Shown here: positions 16,284-24,289 of the stretch, piece by piece
Position numbering within the stretch: the stretch's first letter is position 1
Layout: each line of letters opens with the position of its first letter
NCBI RefSeq assembly: GCF_014217995.1
Contig: NZ_CP041617.1
Location: forward strand, 1,302,001 to 1,366,000
Direction: 5' to 3'
Length of the DNA: 64,000 nucleotides
Source of the DNA: Campylobacter vulpis
Lineage (GTDB): Bacteria; Campylobacterota; Campylobacteria; Campylobacterales; Campylobacteraceae
Notes under the pieces: model-generated
What the model was told of the DNA's origin: nothing
Database searches by the model: none
What the model saw: the letters and a program-made list of their open reading frames with translations, nothing else
Position numbers and translations under genes: made by a program

Positions 16284-16954
16284 AATGCTCCTAACTTTTC
16301 TAAAGTGATTTTTGCTGCCATTTGCTGGGCTTCTTTTTTGCTGCTTGCTATGGCTCTTGCCATTTCCTTACCCTCTAAATTGAGGGCGACTTCAAAGCTT
16401 TTTTGATGGTCAGGTCCAAAGGCTCTTAGCGTTTCATATTCAGGTGTTAAGCCCATTTTGGCTTGTGTGATTTCTTGAAGTTTTGTTTTATAGTCCTTAA
16501 ATAAGCTCTTCGCATCAATGCTTGGAAAATTCTCCTCTATAAGCCTTAGTGCGATTTCTTTAGCCTTGATAAAACCAGCCTCTAAATGCAAAGCACCGAT
16601 TAAGGCTTCAAAGGCGTCTGAAAGTATGGAGGGCTTGTTTTTACCGCCGTTATTTTGCTCGGCTACACTCATAAAGATAAAAGCACCTAGATTAAGAGAG
16701 CTGGCGATTTTAGCAAAAGATTTTTCATTGACAAGGGCGGCTCTAAGCTTGGATAAATCCCCCTCCGCTTCATTTTTAAATTTATGAAACAAAAATTCCC
16801 CCACAACTAAATCAAGCACCGCATCGCCTAAAAATTCCAGCCTTTCATTATTATAATTTTTCTTTGCACTTTTGTGCGTTAGGGCACAGATAAGAAGATT
16901 TTTATCTTTAAATTTGTAATTTAGCCTTGCTTCTAAGCGTTCGAGTTTAGCCAT
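16280..16954 (-). CDS. rnc: Ribonuclease III
   Basis: 224 residues. The catalytic signature NERLEFLGDAVLDLVVGEF lies near residues 36-54, a second acidic segment near SDAFEALIGALHLEAG, and a C-terminal double-stranded RNA binding domain (KTKLQEITQAK to KKEAQQMAAKITLEKL). It processes rRNA precursors and degrades sense-antisense RNA duplexes. It overlaps rnhA by about 22 bases at its start and aroC by 4 at its end, so the genes are tightly coupled. Confidence 0.96.
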   Translation of the reverse strand: MAKLERLEARLNYKFKDKNLLICALTHKSAKKNYNNERLEFLGDAVLDLVVGEFLFHKFKNEAEGDLSKLRAALVNEKSFAKIASSLNLGAFIFMSVAEQNNGGKNKPSILSDAFEALIGALHLEAGFIKAKEIALRLIEENFPSIDAKSLFKDYKTKLQEITQAKMGLTPEYETLRAFGPDHQKSFEVALNLEGKEMARAIASSKKEAQQMAAKITLEKLGAL

Positions 16955-17394
16955 TGTGCTTCCTTATATTTTCTTTGTAGCTTAAGTGCTGCCTCTCTTG
17001 CTAAAGTGTCGCAACGCTCATTTTCTTTATGTCCGTTGTGTGCTTTAATCCAAAAAGCCTCGATTTTATGCTCTTTTGAGACGCGTAAATACTCACGCCA
17101 TAAATCGGTATTTTTCCTACCCTTGAAATTTTTCTTTACCCAACCATCAAGCCACTCATTAATGCTTTGCACCATTAAATTTGAGTCTGTGTAAAGATTA
17201 ACCACGCAAGGCTCTTTAAGTATCTCTAAAGCCTTAATGATAGCCTTTAGCTCCATTCTATTATTAGTCGTGTTTTCTTCAGCACCAACACCCACTTTTT
17301 CGTGTTCTTTATAACGCACGATATAAGCATAACCCCCAAAGCCCGGGTTATTTAAGCAAGAACCATCGGTATAAATTTCAACACATTTCATCAT
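16933..17394 (-). CDS. rnhA: Ribonuclease HI
   Basis: 153 residues from the first of two tandem ATGs at 17394, which has GAGG six bases upstream; a longer frame is open but its extra 13 residues are not conserved. The acidic active-site set is present: EIYTDGSCLNNPG, NNRMELKAI, LYTDSNLMV and the late ERCDTLAREAA. It removes RNA from RNA-DNA hybrids such as primers. Its start lies inside the end of the upstream TPR gene. Confidence 0.93.
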   Translation of the reverse strand: MMKCVEIYTDGSCLNNPGFGGYAYIVRYKEHEKVGVGAEENTTNNRMELKAIIKALEILKEPCVVNLYTDSNLMVQSINEWLDGWVKKNFKGRKNTDLWREYLRVSKEHKIEAFWIKAHNGHKENERCDTLAREAALKLQRKYKEAQWLNSNA

Positions 17395-18337
17395 TTTTAA
17401 CCTCATATAAAATTTTACAACGATTAAATTCATAGCACACAGGGCAGTGGTAGAAAAAAAGCGGCATAATGCTCTTGCACTCTAAACACATATAAGAAAA
17501 TTCAAGCCTTGTTTTAAAATGATTTTGCCTTAAAATGTGATACATCTTAAAATGGGAATTTTTAAAAGTAAAGCCCTCTTTTTTCTCCACTAAACCTAGC
17601 ATATAAAAATACTCATAATACTCCTCATCGTCCGTATTGATAGGCTCTTTACTCTTATAAAGCACATCACAAATTTGTGCGAATTCTTGTTTTTTAAAAA
17701 TGCCATATTTTTCAAACATATAGCGTTTTAAGGGGGCATTGTCATCAAGCTTTATAATTTGCTCTTTTGCATTTTCTTTATTTTCAAGTGCTAAAGCTTT
17801 GATAAATTCCGCCTCTTCCTTAATGTCCTCTCCCAACTCAAACAAACACTCCAAAAGCTCTAAATTTTCTTTATATTTTTTAAGCTTAAGATAGCTTATT
17901 TTAAGCAGTTTTAAGGCTTCTTTGTTGCGGGGGCGAATTTTAAGGGCATTTAAAAGCACCTCTGTGCATTTTTCTAAAAATCCCGCCTTAAAATAAACTT
18001 TCGCTAAGGCTAGAAAAATAGCTTCTTGTTCGTCTTTATCCCTTGTTTTTTCTAAGGCGATTAAATAAATTCCACTTGATTTTTCAAATTCCCCACTCTT
18101 AGTAAAAATTTCAGCCAAAAAGCTAAGGTTTGAAAAGCTCAAATTCTCACTTCTTAAAAGCTCTTTATGAGCATTTTCAAGCTCAAATTTTTTAATAAAT
18201 TTTTCTAGTTTTTGCTCCTCATCTTTATCTGCAAAAATCCTCCACGCATAGTGTGCTAAAGCCACGATTAAGATAAGTAAGGTAAGAAAAATTAGCCCAA
18301 CTATGGGGTCTCTGTATTCCACAAAGAAAAAGTCCAT
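17378..18337 (-). CDS. LapB/YciM-like TPR membrane protein with C-terminal rubredoxin-type metal site
   Basis: 319 residues from ATG 18337; an in-frame TTG at 18364 lies within the -10 region and is unlikely. A single N-terminal membrane helix (about 9-30) is followed by TPR-like helical repeats (about 55-240). The C-terminus carries two cysteine pairs, CLECKS and CPVCYEF, as in the rubredoxin-like domain of LapB, which in E. coli controls LPS synthesis through LpxC turnover. The same architecture here suggests an envelope assembly role, but this is inference. First gene of the run into rnhA, rnc and aroC. Confidence 0.65.
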   Translation of the reverse strand: MDFFFVEYRDPIVGLIFLTLLILIVALAHYAWRIFADKDEEQKLEKFIKKFELENAHKELLRSENLSFSNLSFLAEIFTKSGEFEKSSGIYLIALEKTRDKDEQEAIFLALAKVYFKAGFLEKCTEVLLNALKIRPRNKEALKLLKISYLKLKKYKENLELLECLFELGEDIKEEAEFIKALALENKENAKEQIIKLDDNAPLKRYMFEKYGIFKKQEFAQICDVLYKSKEPINTDDEEYYEYFYMLGLVEKKEGFTFKNSHFKMYHILRQNHFKTRLEFSYMCLECKSIMPLFFYHCPVCYEFNRCKILYEVKNDEMC

Positions 18338-18364
18338 AAAATATCCGCAAAATGAAATTAGCAA

Positions 18365-18370
18365 ATTATA
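18365..18370 (-). promoter_or_regulatory. -10 box for the lapB-like/rnhA/rnc/aroC operon
   Basis: TATAAT on the minus strand (context TTAGTATAATTTGC), 28 bases before the ATG at 18337. It lies back to back with the dnaG promoter. Confidence 0.55.
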
Positions 18371-18381
18371 CTAAATCTTTG

Positions 18382-18387
18382 TATAAT
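18382..18387 (+). promoter_or_regulatory. -10 box for dnaG
   Basis: TATAAT in the context TTTGTATAATTTGC, only 7 bases before the dnaG ATG. A start of transcription at the normal distance would fall on or next to the A of the ATG, so the mRNA may be leaderless. Confidence 0.55.
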
Positions 18388-18394
18388 TTGCATT

Positions 18395-20182
18395 ATGATA
18401 GCAAAAGATAGCATAGAGCTTTTAAGCCAAAGAGCGGACATTTTAAACATTATCTCACATTTTCTTGATGTGCGTAGAAGTGGGGCTTCTTATGTATGCG
18501 TGTGTCCTTTTCACGATGATAAAAACCCATCAATGCACATTAATACCCAAAAAAATTTTTTTCATTGTTTTGCTTGTGGGGCAGGGGGCGATGTCTTTAA
18601 ATTTGTAATGGACTTTGAGCGGGTCAATTTCGCTGAAGCAGTAGAAAAAGTCGCACAACTAAGTAATTTTACCCTCACTTATACCAAAGAAAAAGAAGAA
18701 AATAAAAGAGAAATCAAGCACATCTTACCCCTTTTAAACGCCTTTTATAAGCAAAGTTTAGCTAAACATAGGGAGGTTTTAGACTATCTTTATCAAAGAA
18801 AATTAAGCGATGAGGACATTAAAAAATTCGAACTTGGCTATGCAGTGGGAAATGAAGAGAGCTTAAGACTACTTAAAAACGAGCAAATTTCAAACGAAGA
18901 CGCCCTTTATGTAGGAGCGATTAAAAAAGATGAAAGGGGAGGATTTTATGCAAGTTTTATCCATAGAATCACCTTTCCCATTTATGATTATAAAGGCTTA
19001 TTAGTAGGCTTTGGAGGTAGGACTTTAAACGCAAATAATGCCGCTAAATATGTCAATTCTCCCCAAAGTGCGCTTTTTGACAAAGCACGCATTTTTTACG
19101 CCTTTCATCTTGCTAAAGAAAGCATAGCGAGGCAAAAAGAGATAATTATTTGCGAGGGTTATATGGACGCCATAGCCTTTCATAAGGCAGGTTTTACAAA
19201 TGCCGTAGCAGTGCTTGGCACAGCTTTAACAGAGCATCATCTCCCCCTTATCCGCCGTTATGAAGCGAGGGTTTTGCTGTGTTTTGATAATGATGAGGCA
19301 GGTCGCAAAGCAGCTTTTCGCTCCGCTTTTTTACTAAGTGTGAATAAAATCGATGGTAAAGTTGTCTTACTTGAGGGCGGAAAGGATCCTGCCGAGCTTG
19401 TGGCAAATGATGAAGCTAAAAAACTTCACGCCCTTTTAGAAAGGGCTATGGAGCTTGGAGAGTTTTACATAAGAGAGCTTTTAAAAGGCGAAATGAGTTC
19501 TGCTCTAGATAAACAAAAAGCCCTAGAATCCGTGCAAAAATACACCTTTTTGCTTGAACCTTTAGTGGCAAATTCTTATACCGGCTTAGTGGCGAAACTT
19601 TTGGGCGTGAAAGAAAATTTAGTGCTTTTAAATAAAAATGTCAAAAATAGCCCCAAAACTCCCCTTTTAGACACGCAAAAAAGCAGGGTGCATTTAGGCG
19701 AATTAGAGCTTTTAAGCTTTCTTAGAATTTCAAGCGAGGCGAAAACTTTGTTTTTAAAGATGAGTGATAAAGCTTGTTTTAAGCATAAGGAACTTTGCGA
19801 AAAAGTTTTGGCAGGTTTTGGGCTTGAGGATAGCGACATTAGGGAACTTGAACTTAGAAATTTAAATGCTATCACTCATCTTAATGACTTCTTATGCTTA
19901 CTTTGTAAAATCAACCTTGCCTTTTTTAACACCCTCACCATCACAAAGCCTCATCTAGGGCTTAAAAAACAGCTTTTAAGCCTTTTAGATAAAAACGCTC
20001 AAAAGCTTAAAAAACAGCTTGATGAAAAGGCACTTTTGGAATTTTACAAAGAGGCTTTAAGTTTTATCAAAAGCGAAAAAGATATGCAAATTTTAGAAAC
20101 ACGCCTTAAAACTTGGCATAAAATTTTCGCACAAACAAACATCAGCCCCCTAGATCTTGGCTTAGAAAGTTCGCCTTTTTAG
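18395..20182 (+). CDS. dnaG: DNA primase
   Basis: 595 residues. The N-terminal zinc-binding domain shows CVCPFHDDKNPSMH with the second pair in HCFACGAGGDVFKFV. The TOPRIM catalytic core carries ICEGYMDAIAFHKAG and LCFDNDEAGRKAA with the DxD acidic residues. The C-terminal helicase-binding region is divergent. It makes RNA primers at the fork. There is no Shine-Dalgarno before the ATG, fitting a leaderless transcript. Convergent with the next gene, overlapping it by 4 bases. Confidence 0.96.
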   Translation: MIAKDSIELLSQRADILNIISHFLDVRRSGASYVCVCPFHDDKNPSMHINTQKNFFHCFACGAGGDVFKFVMDFERVNFAEAVEKVAQLSNFTLTYTKEKEENKREIKHILPLLNAFYKQSLAKHREVLDYLYQRKLSDEDIKKFELGYAVGNEESLRLLKNEQISNEDALYVGAIKKDERGGFYASFIHRITFPIYDYKGLLVGFGGRTLNANNAAKYVNSPQSALFDKARIFYAFHLAKESIARQKEIIICEGYMDAIAFHKAGFTNAVAVLGTALTEHHLPLIRRYEARVLLCFDNDEAGRKAAFRSAFLLSVNKIDGKVVLLEGGKDPAELVANDEAKKLHALLERAMELGEFYIRELLKGEMSSALDKQKALESVQKYTFLLEPLVANSYTGLVAKLLGVKENLVLLNKNVKNSPKTPLLDTQKSRVHLGELELLSFLRISSEAKTLFLKMSDKACFKHKELCEKVLAGFGLEDSDIRELELRNLNAITHLNDFLCLLCKINLAFFNTLTITKPHLGLKKQLLSLLDKNAQKLKKQLDEKALLEFYKEALSFIKSEKDMQILETRLKTWHKIFAQTNISPLDLGLESSPF

Positions 20183-21018
20183 ACAAGCTTATCCACAAGA
20201 GGACTTTCTCCACGCGCAATTTGTGCTTTTAAATCCTTTGTGAAACTTTGCTCTAATTGAAATTCTTTAAATTTCTGCGGGTGAGAGCTTTCAAGCTTTG
20301 CTTTTTCCTCCGCACTCAGTGAGGCAAAGCCCTCTTCTAAGGCTTTTTCTAAGGGTGTTTTTTCCTCATCTTTTTCTTTTATTTTAGCCTCGTCATCATC
20401 ATTTTGCTCATTTTTTTGCGGGTCAATCATCTTAGTCGCATTTGCCCCACCTCCACTTGCCTCTTTTAAGCCTCTTAAAATTTCACTTAAACTTTCTTTT
20501 TTGACATCAAGCTCATTGACATTTCCGTCCTTGTTAATGTCCTTTTCTAAGGCGAAATTTAGCTTTTCCTCTAAATTTGCATTTTCTAGGTTATTTTCAT
20601 CTTTAAGGGCTAAATTTCCCATAGTTTCAAGTAGGGTATTTTGATTAAAATTTATGGTGATATTGCTTGATTTTTCCCCTTGATTTAAAGAGGAGGGGTT
20701 AAAAAGCACATTGCTCACCTTTTCAAACCACTCCGCCACAAAGGCATTTGCCTCGCCATTAAGCCTGATAGAGCCGTCCTTTCTAGCGATATAATTTGTA
20801 TAAGAGCTAAAATGATTTTGCAAATTTTGATAATTTTCCTCGCTAATTCTCACAGCCATTAACTCGCCCTTTTTGTTTTCAAACACCACCTTAAAGCCCG
20901 AATTTACGCTTGAGATGTCATCGACTTTGATTTTATCTTGCTCTTCTTGTTTGAGTGCTAGAATTTCTTTTTTAATCACACTTGCAGAAGAGCTGTTTAA
21001 AGCGTTTATCTTATCCAT
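20179..21018 (-). CDS. Uncharacterised acidic protein
   Basis: 279 residues from ATG 21018, which has AGGAG at good distance; a GTG two codons earlier lies too close to the site. It is hydrophilic with no signal peptide or membrane helix, acidic in its second half (EQNDDDEAKIKEKDEEKTP), and contains one EF-hand-like loop DINKDGNVNELD (near 170-181), which could bind calcium. Not recognised as a known family. The composition resembles surface or flagellum-associated helper proteins, but nothing here shows a function. It faces the PP-loop gene head to head. Confidence 0.6.
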   Translation of the reverse strand: MDKINALNSSSASVIKKEILALKQEEQDKIKVDDISSVNSGFKVVFENKKGELMAVRISEENYQNLQNHFSSYTNYIARKDGSIRLNGEANAFVAEWFEKVSNVLFNPSSLNQGEKSSNITINFNQNTLLETMGNLALKDENNLENANLEEKLNFALEKDINKDGNVNELDVKKESLSEILRGLKEASGGGANATKMIDPQKNEQNDDDEAKIKEKDEEKTPLEKALEEGFASLSAEEKAKLESSHPQKFKEFQLEQSFTKDLKAQIARGESPLVDKLV

Positions 21019-21089
21019 ATTCACTCCTTTTTGCTAAAATACCCCTTTTTGTAAATCGACACAATTTTAAAAAACTTGAAAGGAAGAAA

Positions 21090-22073
21090 ATGAAAGCATT
21101 AGCACTTTTTAGCGGAGGTTTGGATAGTTTATTAGCGATGAAGCTTATCACGCAACAAGGCATAGCGGTTAAGGCTTTAAATATCAACATAGGCTTTGGC
21201 TCAAGAAGCGATAAAAGCGAGGAGATGAGACGCCGTGCCGCCTTAGTAGGAGCGGAATTTGAAATGGTTGATGTAAGGAATTCTTATCTTAAAGAAGTGC
21301 TTTTTAACCCACAATATGGCTACGGCAAGCATTTTAACCCCTGCATAGACTGCCACGCCTTTATGTTTAAAACAGCCCTTGCTATGCTTAAAGACGAGGG
21401 AGCGAGTTTCATCATCACAGGCGAGGTTTTAGGACAACGCCCTATGAGTCAAAGAGGCGATGCTATGGCGAAAGTTAAACGCCTAGCCGCTGATGAGGAG
21501 GATTTAATTTTGCGTCCTATGTGTGCGAAAAATCTGCCCGAAACCAAGCCCGAAAGAGAAGGCTGGGTCGATAGAGCAAAACTTGAGGGCATAAGTGGGC
21601 GTAGCCGAAAAAGACAGCTTGAAATGGCAGCCCAGTTTGGCATAGAGGACTTTGAAAGTCCTGGCGGGGGGTGCTTACTCACGCTAGAGAGTTTTGCGAA
21701 AAAAATTAAGGATTTTAAAGAATTTGATAGCAATATGGAGGTTAATGACGCTCAGCTTTTAAAATACGGACGCCACCTAAGACTGCCAAAAGGCGCAAAG
21801 ATGATTATAGGGCGTAACGAGCTTGAAAACGAGCTTTTAAGGACTTTGAAAACAAGCAAATATGAAGAGATTAAGCTATATGATTTAATCGGCGCTTATT
21901 CTTTAGTCAGCAAGGACATTTGCGAGGAGGATTTAAACCTAGCTCTTCAAATAGCCCTTACTTATACTAAAAATGACCCTCAAAACTCCTATAAACTAGG
22001 CTTTAAAGAAAAGGAATTTGAGGCGAAAGCTTTTGAAGATAAAGCGAAACTGGGCGAATTTTTTATCTCTTAA
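21090..22073 (+). CDS. PP-loop ATP pyrophosphatase, probable tRNA thiolation-type enzyme
   Basis: 327 residues from ATG 21090 (AAAGGAAG upstream); the longer open frame enters the neighbouring promoter region. The PP-loop SGGLDS lies at 8-13. Further landmarks are INIGFGSR, NPCIDCHAFMF (CxxC), ITGEVLGQRPMSQ and GGGCLLT. ThiI- and MnmA-related enzymes use such a loop to adenylate tRNA before sulfur transfer, with cysteines carrying sulfur or metal. The exact substrate cannot be told. Tail to tail with hsdS (4-base overlap). Confidence 0.7.
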   Translation: MKALALFSGGLDSLLAMKLITQQGIAVKALNINIGFGSRSDKSEEMRRRAALVGAEFEMVDVRNSYLKEVLFNPQYGYGKHFNPCIDCHAFMFKTALAMLKDEGASFIITGEVLGQRPMSQRGDAMAKVKRLAADEEDLILRPMCAKNLPETKPEREGWVDRAKLEGISGRSRKRQLEMAAQFGIEDFESPGGGCLLTLESFAKKIKDFKEFDSNMEVNDAQLLKYGRHLRLPKGAKMIIGRNELENELLRTLKTSKYEEIKLYDLIGAYSLVSKDICEEDLNLALQIALTYTKNDPQNSYKLGFKEKEFEAKAFEDKAKLGEFFIS

Positions 22074-23833
22074 TCCACCCTTAAGCCCTTTTTGAGTGTG
22101 AAAAGGGTGTCTAAAGTTTGCACGATGTGTTCTTGTTCGCATAATGGCGGCAGGGGGATAGAAAAGTTTTTTAAAATATCTAGCGGTGGAATATTTTTAA
22201 TAGCTGAGCCTTTGCTGTTTTCTTGAGATTTTTGCTTAATAAGAAAATCAAAAAAAATCATAAAATATGGTATCCACTCTTCATTGACTAGCTTGATTTT
22301 CATTAAGGCTTGATTGATAATTCCTTTTGGTGCATTTTTTGGAATTCTAAAAATTTCGCCTATCGTCCCCGCACAACTTACAATAATGTCATTTTCAAAA
22401 ACTTCAAATTGCTTTAGTTTTTCAAAATGTTCTAATGAAATATAGTATTCCCCTAGAGTTTCGCTCTTTTGAATAGCATTTTTTTGCTCGTATATTTTTA
22501 CCGCATTACTTCCATTTGGGATAAACATATCTTTTGTAATTGCACTCCCAAAGGGTCCTTTTTTCATCTCACAAATATCCCCAAGTTTTACCCACGCCCA
22601 AGAATTTGGGATTTCAAAGGGTGCTTCGCTAAGGTTTAAGGGCGTGATTTCCTTGCATTTTGTAAGCTCTTTTTTTAGCATTTGTATTTGAGATTTAAAA
22701 AGGGCTTTTTTATCTTTGTCTTTTTCAAGCTTTAATTCTTTTTCACATTTTTTTAACTCTTTTTCTAAATTTTTGCGTTTTTCTTTTATGGCTTCGTTGT
22801 AAGTATTGATTTCATCAAAGGCGGAGAGTGTAGGGGAGCTTCTGCGATAAAGTTTGCTTAAACTGCCCTCTAGGGCAAGTTTAAGCAAACTCTTTTCAAT
22901 TCTCTTTTCAATTCTCTTTAAATTCTCTTTAGTGATAGCAAAATCATTTGCGAGTGTAACGAGCAAATCAAGTTTTTTGACGATTTCTTGCTGTTCGCAT
23001 AATGGCGGCAGGGGGATAGAAAGATTTTGTATCATCGGTATTGTTAATTGCGGAATACTTGTTCCGCTTGATTTTGGAATTAAAGGCATTAAGACATAAG
23101 CTAAATAATTTAAATTTATTGCTTCGTTTGGAATAGCCACTAAAAGACGGATTATAGGGTAAAAAGGCTCATTTCTTACACATACAAAACCTATCGTGCC
23201 TCTGCCTGAAATCGTTATAGCAGACTTTTTAACATAAGCTTCGTTTGTAAAACCATACAAGCCATTATTTTTTACCCCATTTGTATAAATTGGGACTTGA
23301 CAATTTTCTGTTTGTGTGCTTGAAAAAAGTTGCGGTTTATCTCCACCAGCAAATAAATCTTCACAAATATCCCCAAGTTTTACCCACGCCCAAGAATTTG
23401 GGATAGTAAAGGGCGGGGTAGTCGTCATTGCGAGAGTTTCGCTAGAAACTTGCGGCAATCTATTTGCGGTTTTTGGTGTGTGGTTTGCTTCGGCTTCGCC
23501 TCGCAATGACGCAGGGGTAATAATAGGCTGAATTTCTTTGCATTTTGTAAGCTCTTTTTTTAGAATTTGGATTTGAGATTTTAGCTCTTGTTTGCCTTGT
23601 AGATTGCTTCGCTCGCTTTGCTCCCTCGCAATGACGGATTGGGGCTTTTTAAGTTTGATTTCTAGCTTTTTAAGCTCTTTTTCTAAATCTTTGCGTTTTT
23701 CTTTTATGGCTTCGTTGTAAGTATTGATTTCATTAAAGGCGTTAAGCCCATTATTTTCACGGCGGAATCTAGCAGTAAGTTTGCCTTTAATGGCATAGTC
23801 TAGCAAGGACTTTTTTAAGGTATCTGTTTTCAT
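22070..23833 (-). CDS. hsdS: Type I restriction-modification specificity subunit
   Basis: 587 residues with two target-recognition halves, each followed by a coiled spacer. The halves share near-identical modules: NTYNEAIKEKRK plus LEKELKK, and IPNSWAWVKLGDICE (about residues 146-160 and 410-425). Conserved ends read IPLPPLCEQQEIV and IPLPPLCEQEHIV. HsdS sets the DNA sequence recognised by HsdM and HsdR. The first spacer is expanded by two palindromic repeat elements read in frame. The ATG overlaps the stop of the toxin remnant upstream (ATGA). Internal direct repeats could allow exchange of recognition domains. Confidence 0.92.
   Translation of the reverse strand: MKTDTLKKSLLDYAIKGKLTARFRRENNGLNAFNEINTYNEAIKEKRKDLEKELKKLEIKLKKPQSVIAREQSERSNLQGKQELKSQIQILKKELTKCKEIQPIITPASLRGEAEANHTPKTANRLPQVSSETLAMTTTPPFTIPNSWAWVKLGDICEDLFAGGDKPQLFSSTQTENCQVPIYTNGVKNNGLYGFTNEAYVKKSAITISGRGTIGFVCVRNEPFYPIIRLLVAIPNEAINLNYLAYVLMPLIPKSSGTSIPQLTIPMIQNLSIPLPPLCEQQEIVKKLDLLVTLANDFAITKENLKRIEKRIEKSLLKLALEGSLSKLYRRSSPTLSAFDEINTYNEAIKEKRKNLEKELKKCEKELKLEKDKDKKALFKSQIQMLKKELTKCKEITPLNLSEAPFEIPNSWAWVKLGDICEMKKGPFGSAITKDMFIPNGSNAVKIYEQKNAIQKSETLGEYYISLEHFEKLKQFEVFENDIIVSCAGTIGEIFRIPKNAPKGIINQALMKIKLVNEEWIPYFMIFFDFLIKQKSQENSKGSAIKNIPPLDILKNFSIPLPPLCEQEHIVQTLDTLFTLKKGLRVD
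22134..22164. repeat. 31-bp direct repeat in hsdS, copy 1
   Basis: Identical to 22992-23022; encodes the shared end of the recognition domains (PLPPLCEQ). Confidence 0.9.
22569..22612. repeat. 44-bp direct repeat in hsdS, copy 1
   Basis: Identical to 23361-23404; encodes the shared entry into each recognition domain (NSWAWVKLGDICE). Confidence 0.9.
22992..23022. repeat. 31-bp direct repeat in hsdS, copy 2
   Basis: Identical to 22134-22164, ending the first recognition domain. Confidence 0.9.
23361..23404. repeat. 44-bp direct repeat in hsdS, copy 2
   Basis: Identical to 22569-22612. With the 31-bp pair it flanks each recognition domain, so recombination could swap or delete domains in frame. 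Confidence 0.9.
23423..23511. repeat. Palindromic repeat element inserted in frame in hsdS
   Basis: About 89 bases bounded by 12-bp perfect inverted ends, CGTCATTGCGAG and CTCGCAATGACG. Such elements are dispersed in some bacterial genomes, including Helicobacter as I recall. Read on the hsdS strand it adds residues such as LRGEAEANHTPKTANRL to the spacer. Confidence 0.7.
23601..23637. repeat. Half copy of the same palindromic repeat element in hsdS
   Basis: Contains the same 12-base end CTCGCAATGACG (23625-23636) preceded by AGATTGCTTCGCTCGC. On the hsdS strand it encodes SVIAREQSERSNL. The left inverted end is absent. Confidence 0.6.
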
Positions 23834-24006
23834 TTATAAATATCGCCCCTTGAGTTTGCCTTGCCTTGAAGTTTTTTAATATCTAGCTTCGCTTCATAAG
23901 GATTTTGTGCGATTGTCTCAAAGCTTTCAAAAACTTTGGCTTGTATGTCTTGGTGCTTTTTTAAAAACTTTATAAAATCCTTGTGATACTCTATGTTATA
24001 GGGCAT
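23830..24006 (-). pseudogene. RelE/YafQ-type toxin with internal deletion, inside the hsd operon
   Basis: 58 codons. The first ~50 residues read MPYNIEYHKDFIKFLKKHQ, then FETIAQNPYEAKLDIKKLQGKAN, a typical RelE-family N-terminus. It ends directly with RGDIYK, which matches the extreme C-terminus of these toxins (GHRxDIYx). The middle, about 25-30 residues carrying the RVGDYR and IIYEI strands and catalytic residues, is missing without a frame break. An active mRNA-cleaving toxin is therefore unlikely. The ATG lies inside the antitoxin end (11-base overlap) and its TGA overlaps the hsdS ATG. Confidence 0.7.
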
Positions 24007-24280
24007 TTTGTATGCCTTGTTCTGTTGTATTTCCCCTTTTATTTTCTTGGGTATTCTCTTGGCTTACAAGCCTTTTTAGCTCTTCGTGGCTTATGGTTTT
24101 GCCCTCTGCTAACTCTTTACGCGCTTCTACCCACGCTTCATAATCCTCTTTTGTCATAATGGTGTCATCATAGTCTTCTGCTTGTGTTAGCACTTCTACA
24201 AGCTCCACGCCTTTGATGAGATTTATCGCTGAAATTATGGCGTCTTTGTTGCGTTTATCAATACTGACTTCTAGTAGCAT
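23996..24280 (-). CDS. Antitoxin-like protein of the toxin-antitoxin pair in the hsd operon
   Basis: 94 residues. The central EDYEAWVEARKELAEGKTIS followed by HEELKRLV resembles the C-terminal toxin-binding arm of RelB/Phd-type antitoxins, and the N-terminus MLLEVSIDKRNKDAIISAI is a short beta-alpha DNA-binding-type module. It lies 9 bases after hsdM and overlaps the toxin remnant by 11 bases, the usual antitoxin-first order. It may be kept because translation through the operon is coupled, or to neutralise a related toxin elsewhere; both are inference. Confidence 0.7.
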   Translation of the reverse strand: MLLEVSIDKRNKDAIISAINLIKGVELVEVLTQAEDYDDTIMTKEDYEAWVEARKELAEGKTISHEELKRLVSQENTQENKRGNTTEQGIQNAL

Positions 24281-24289
24281 AGTTTCTCC

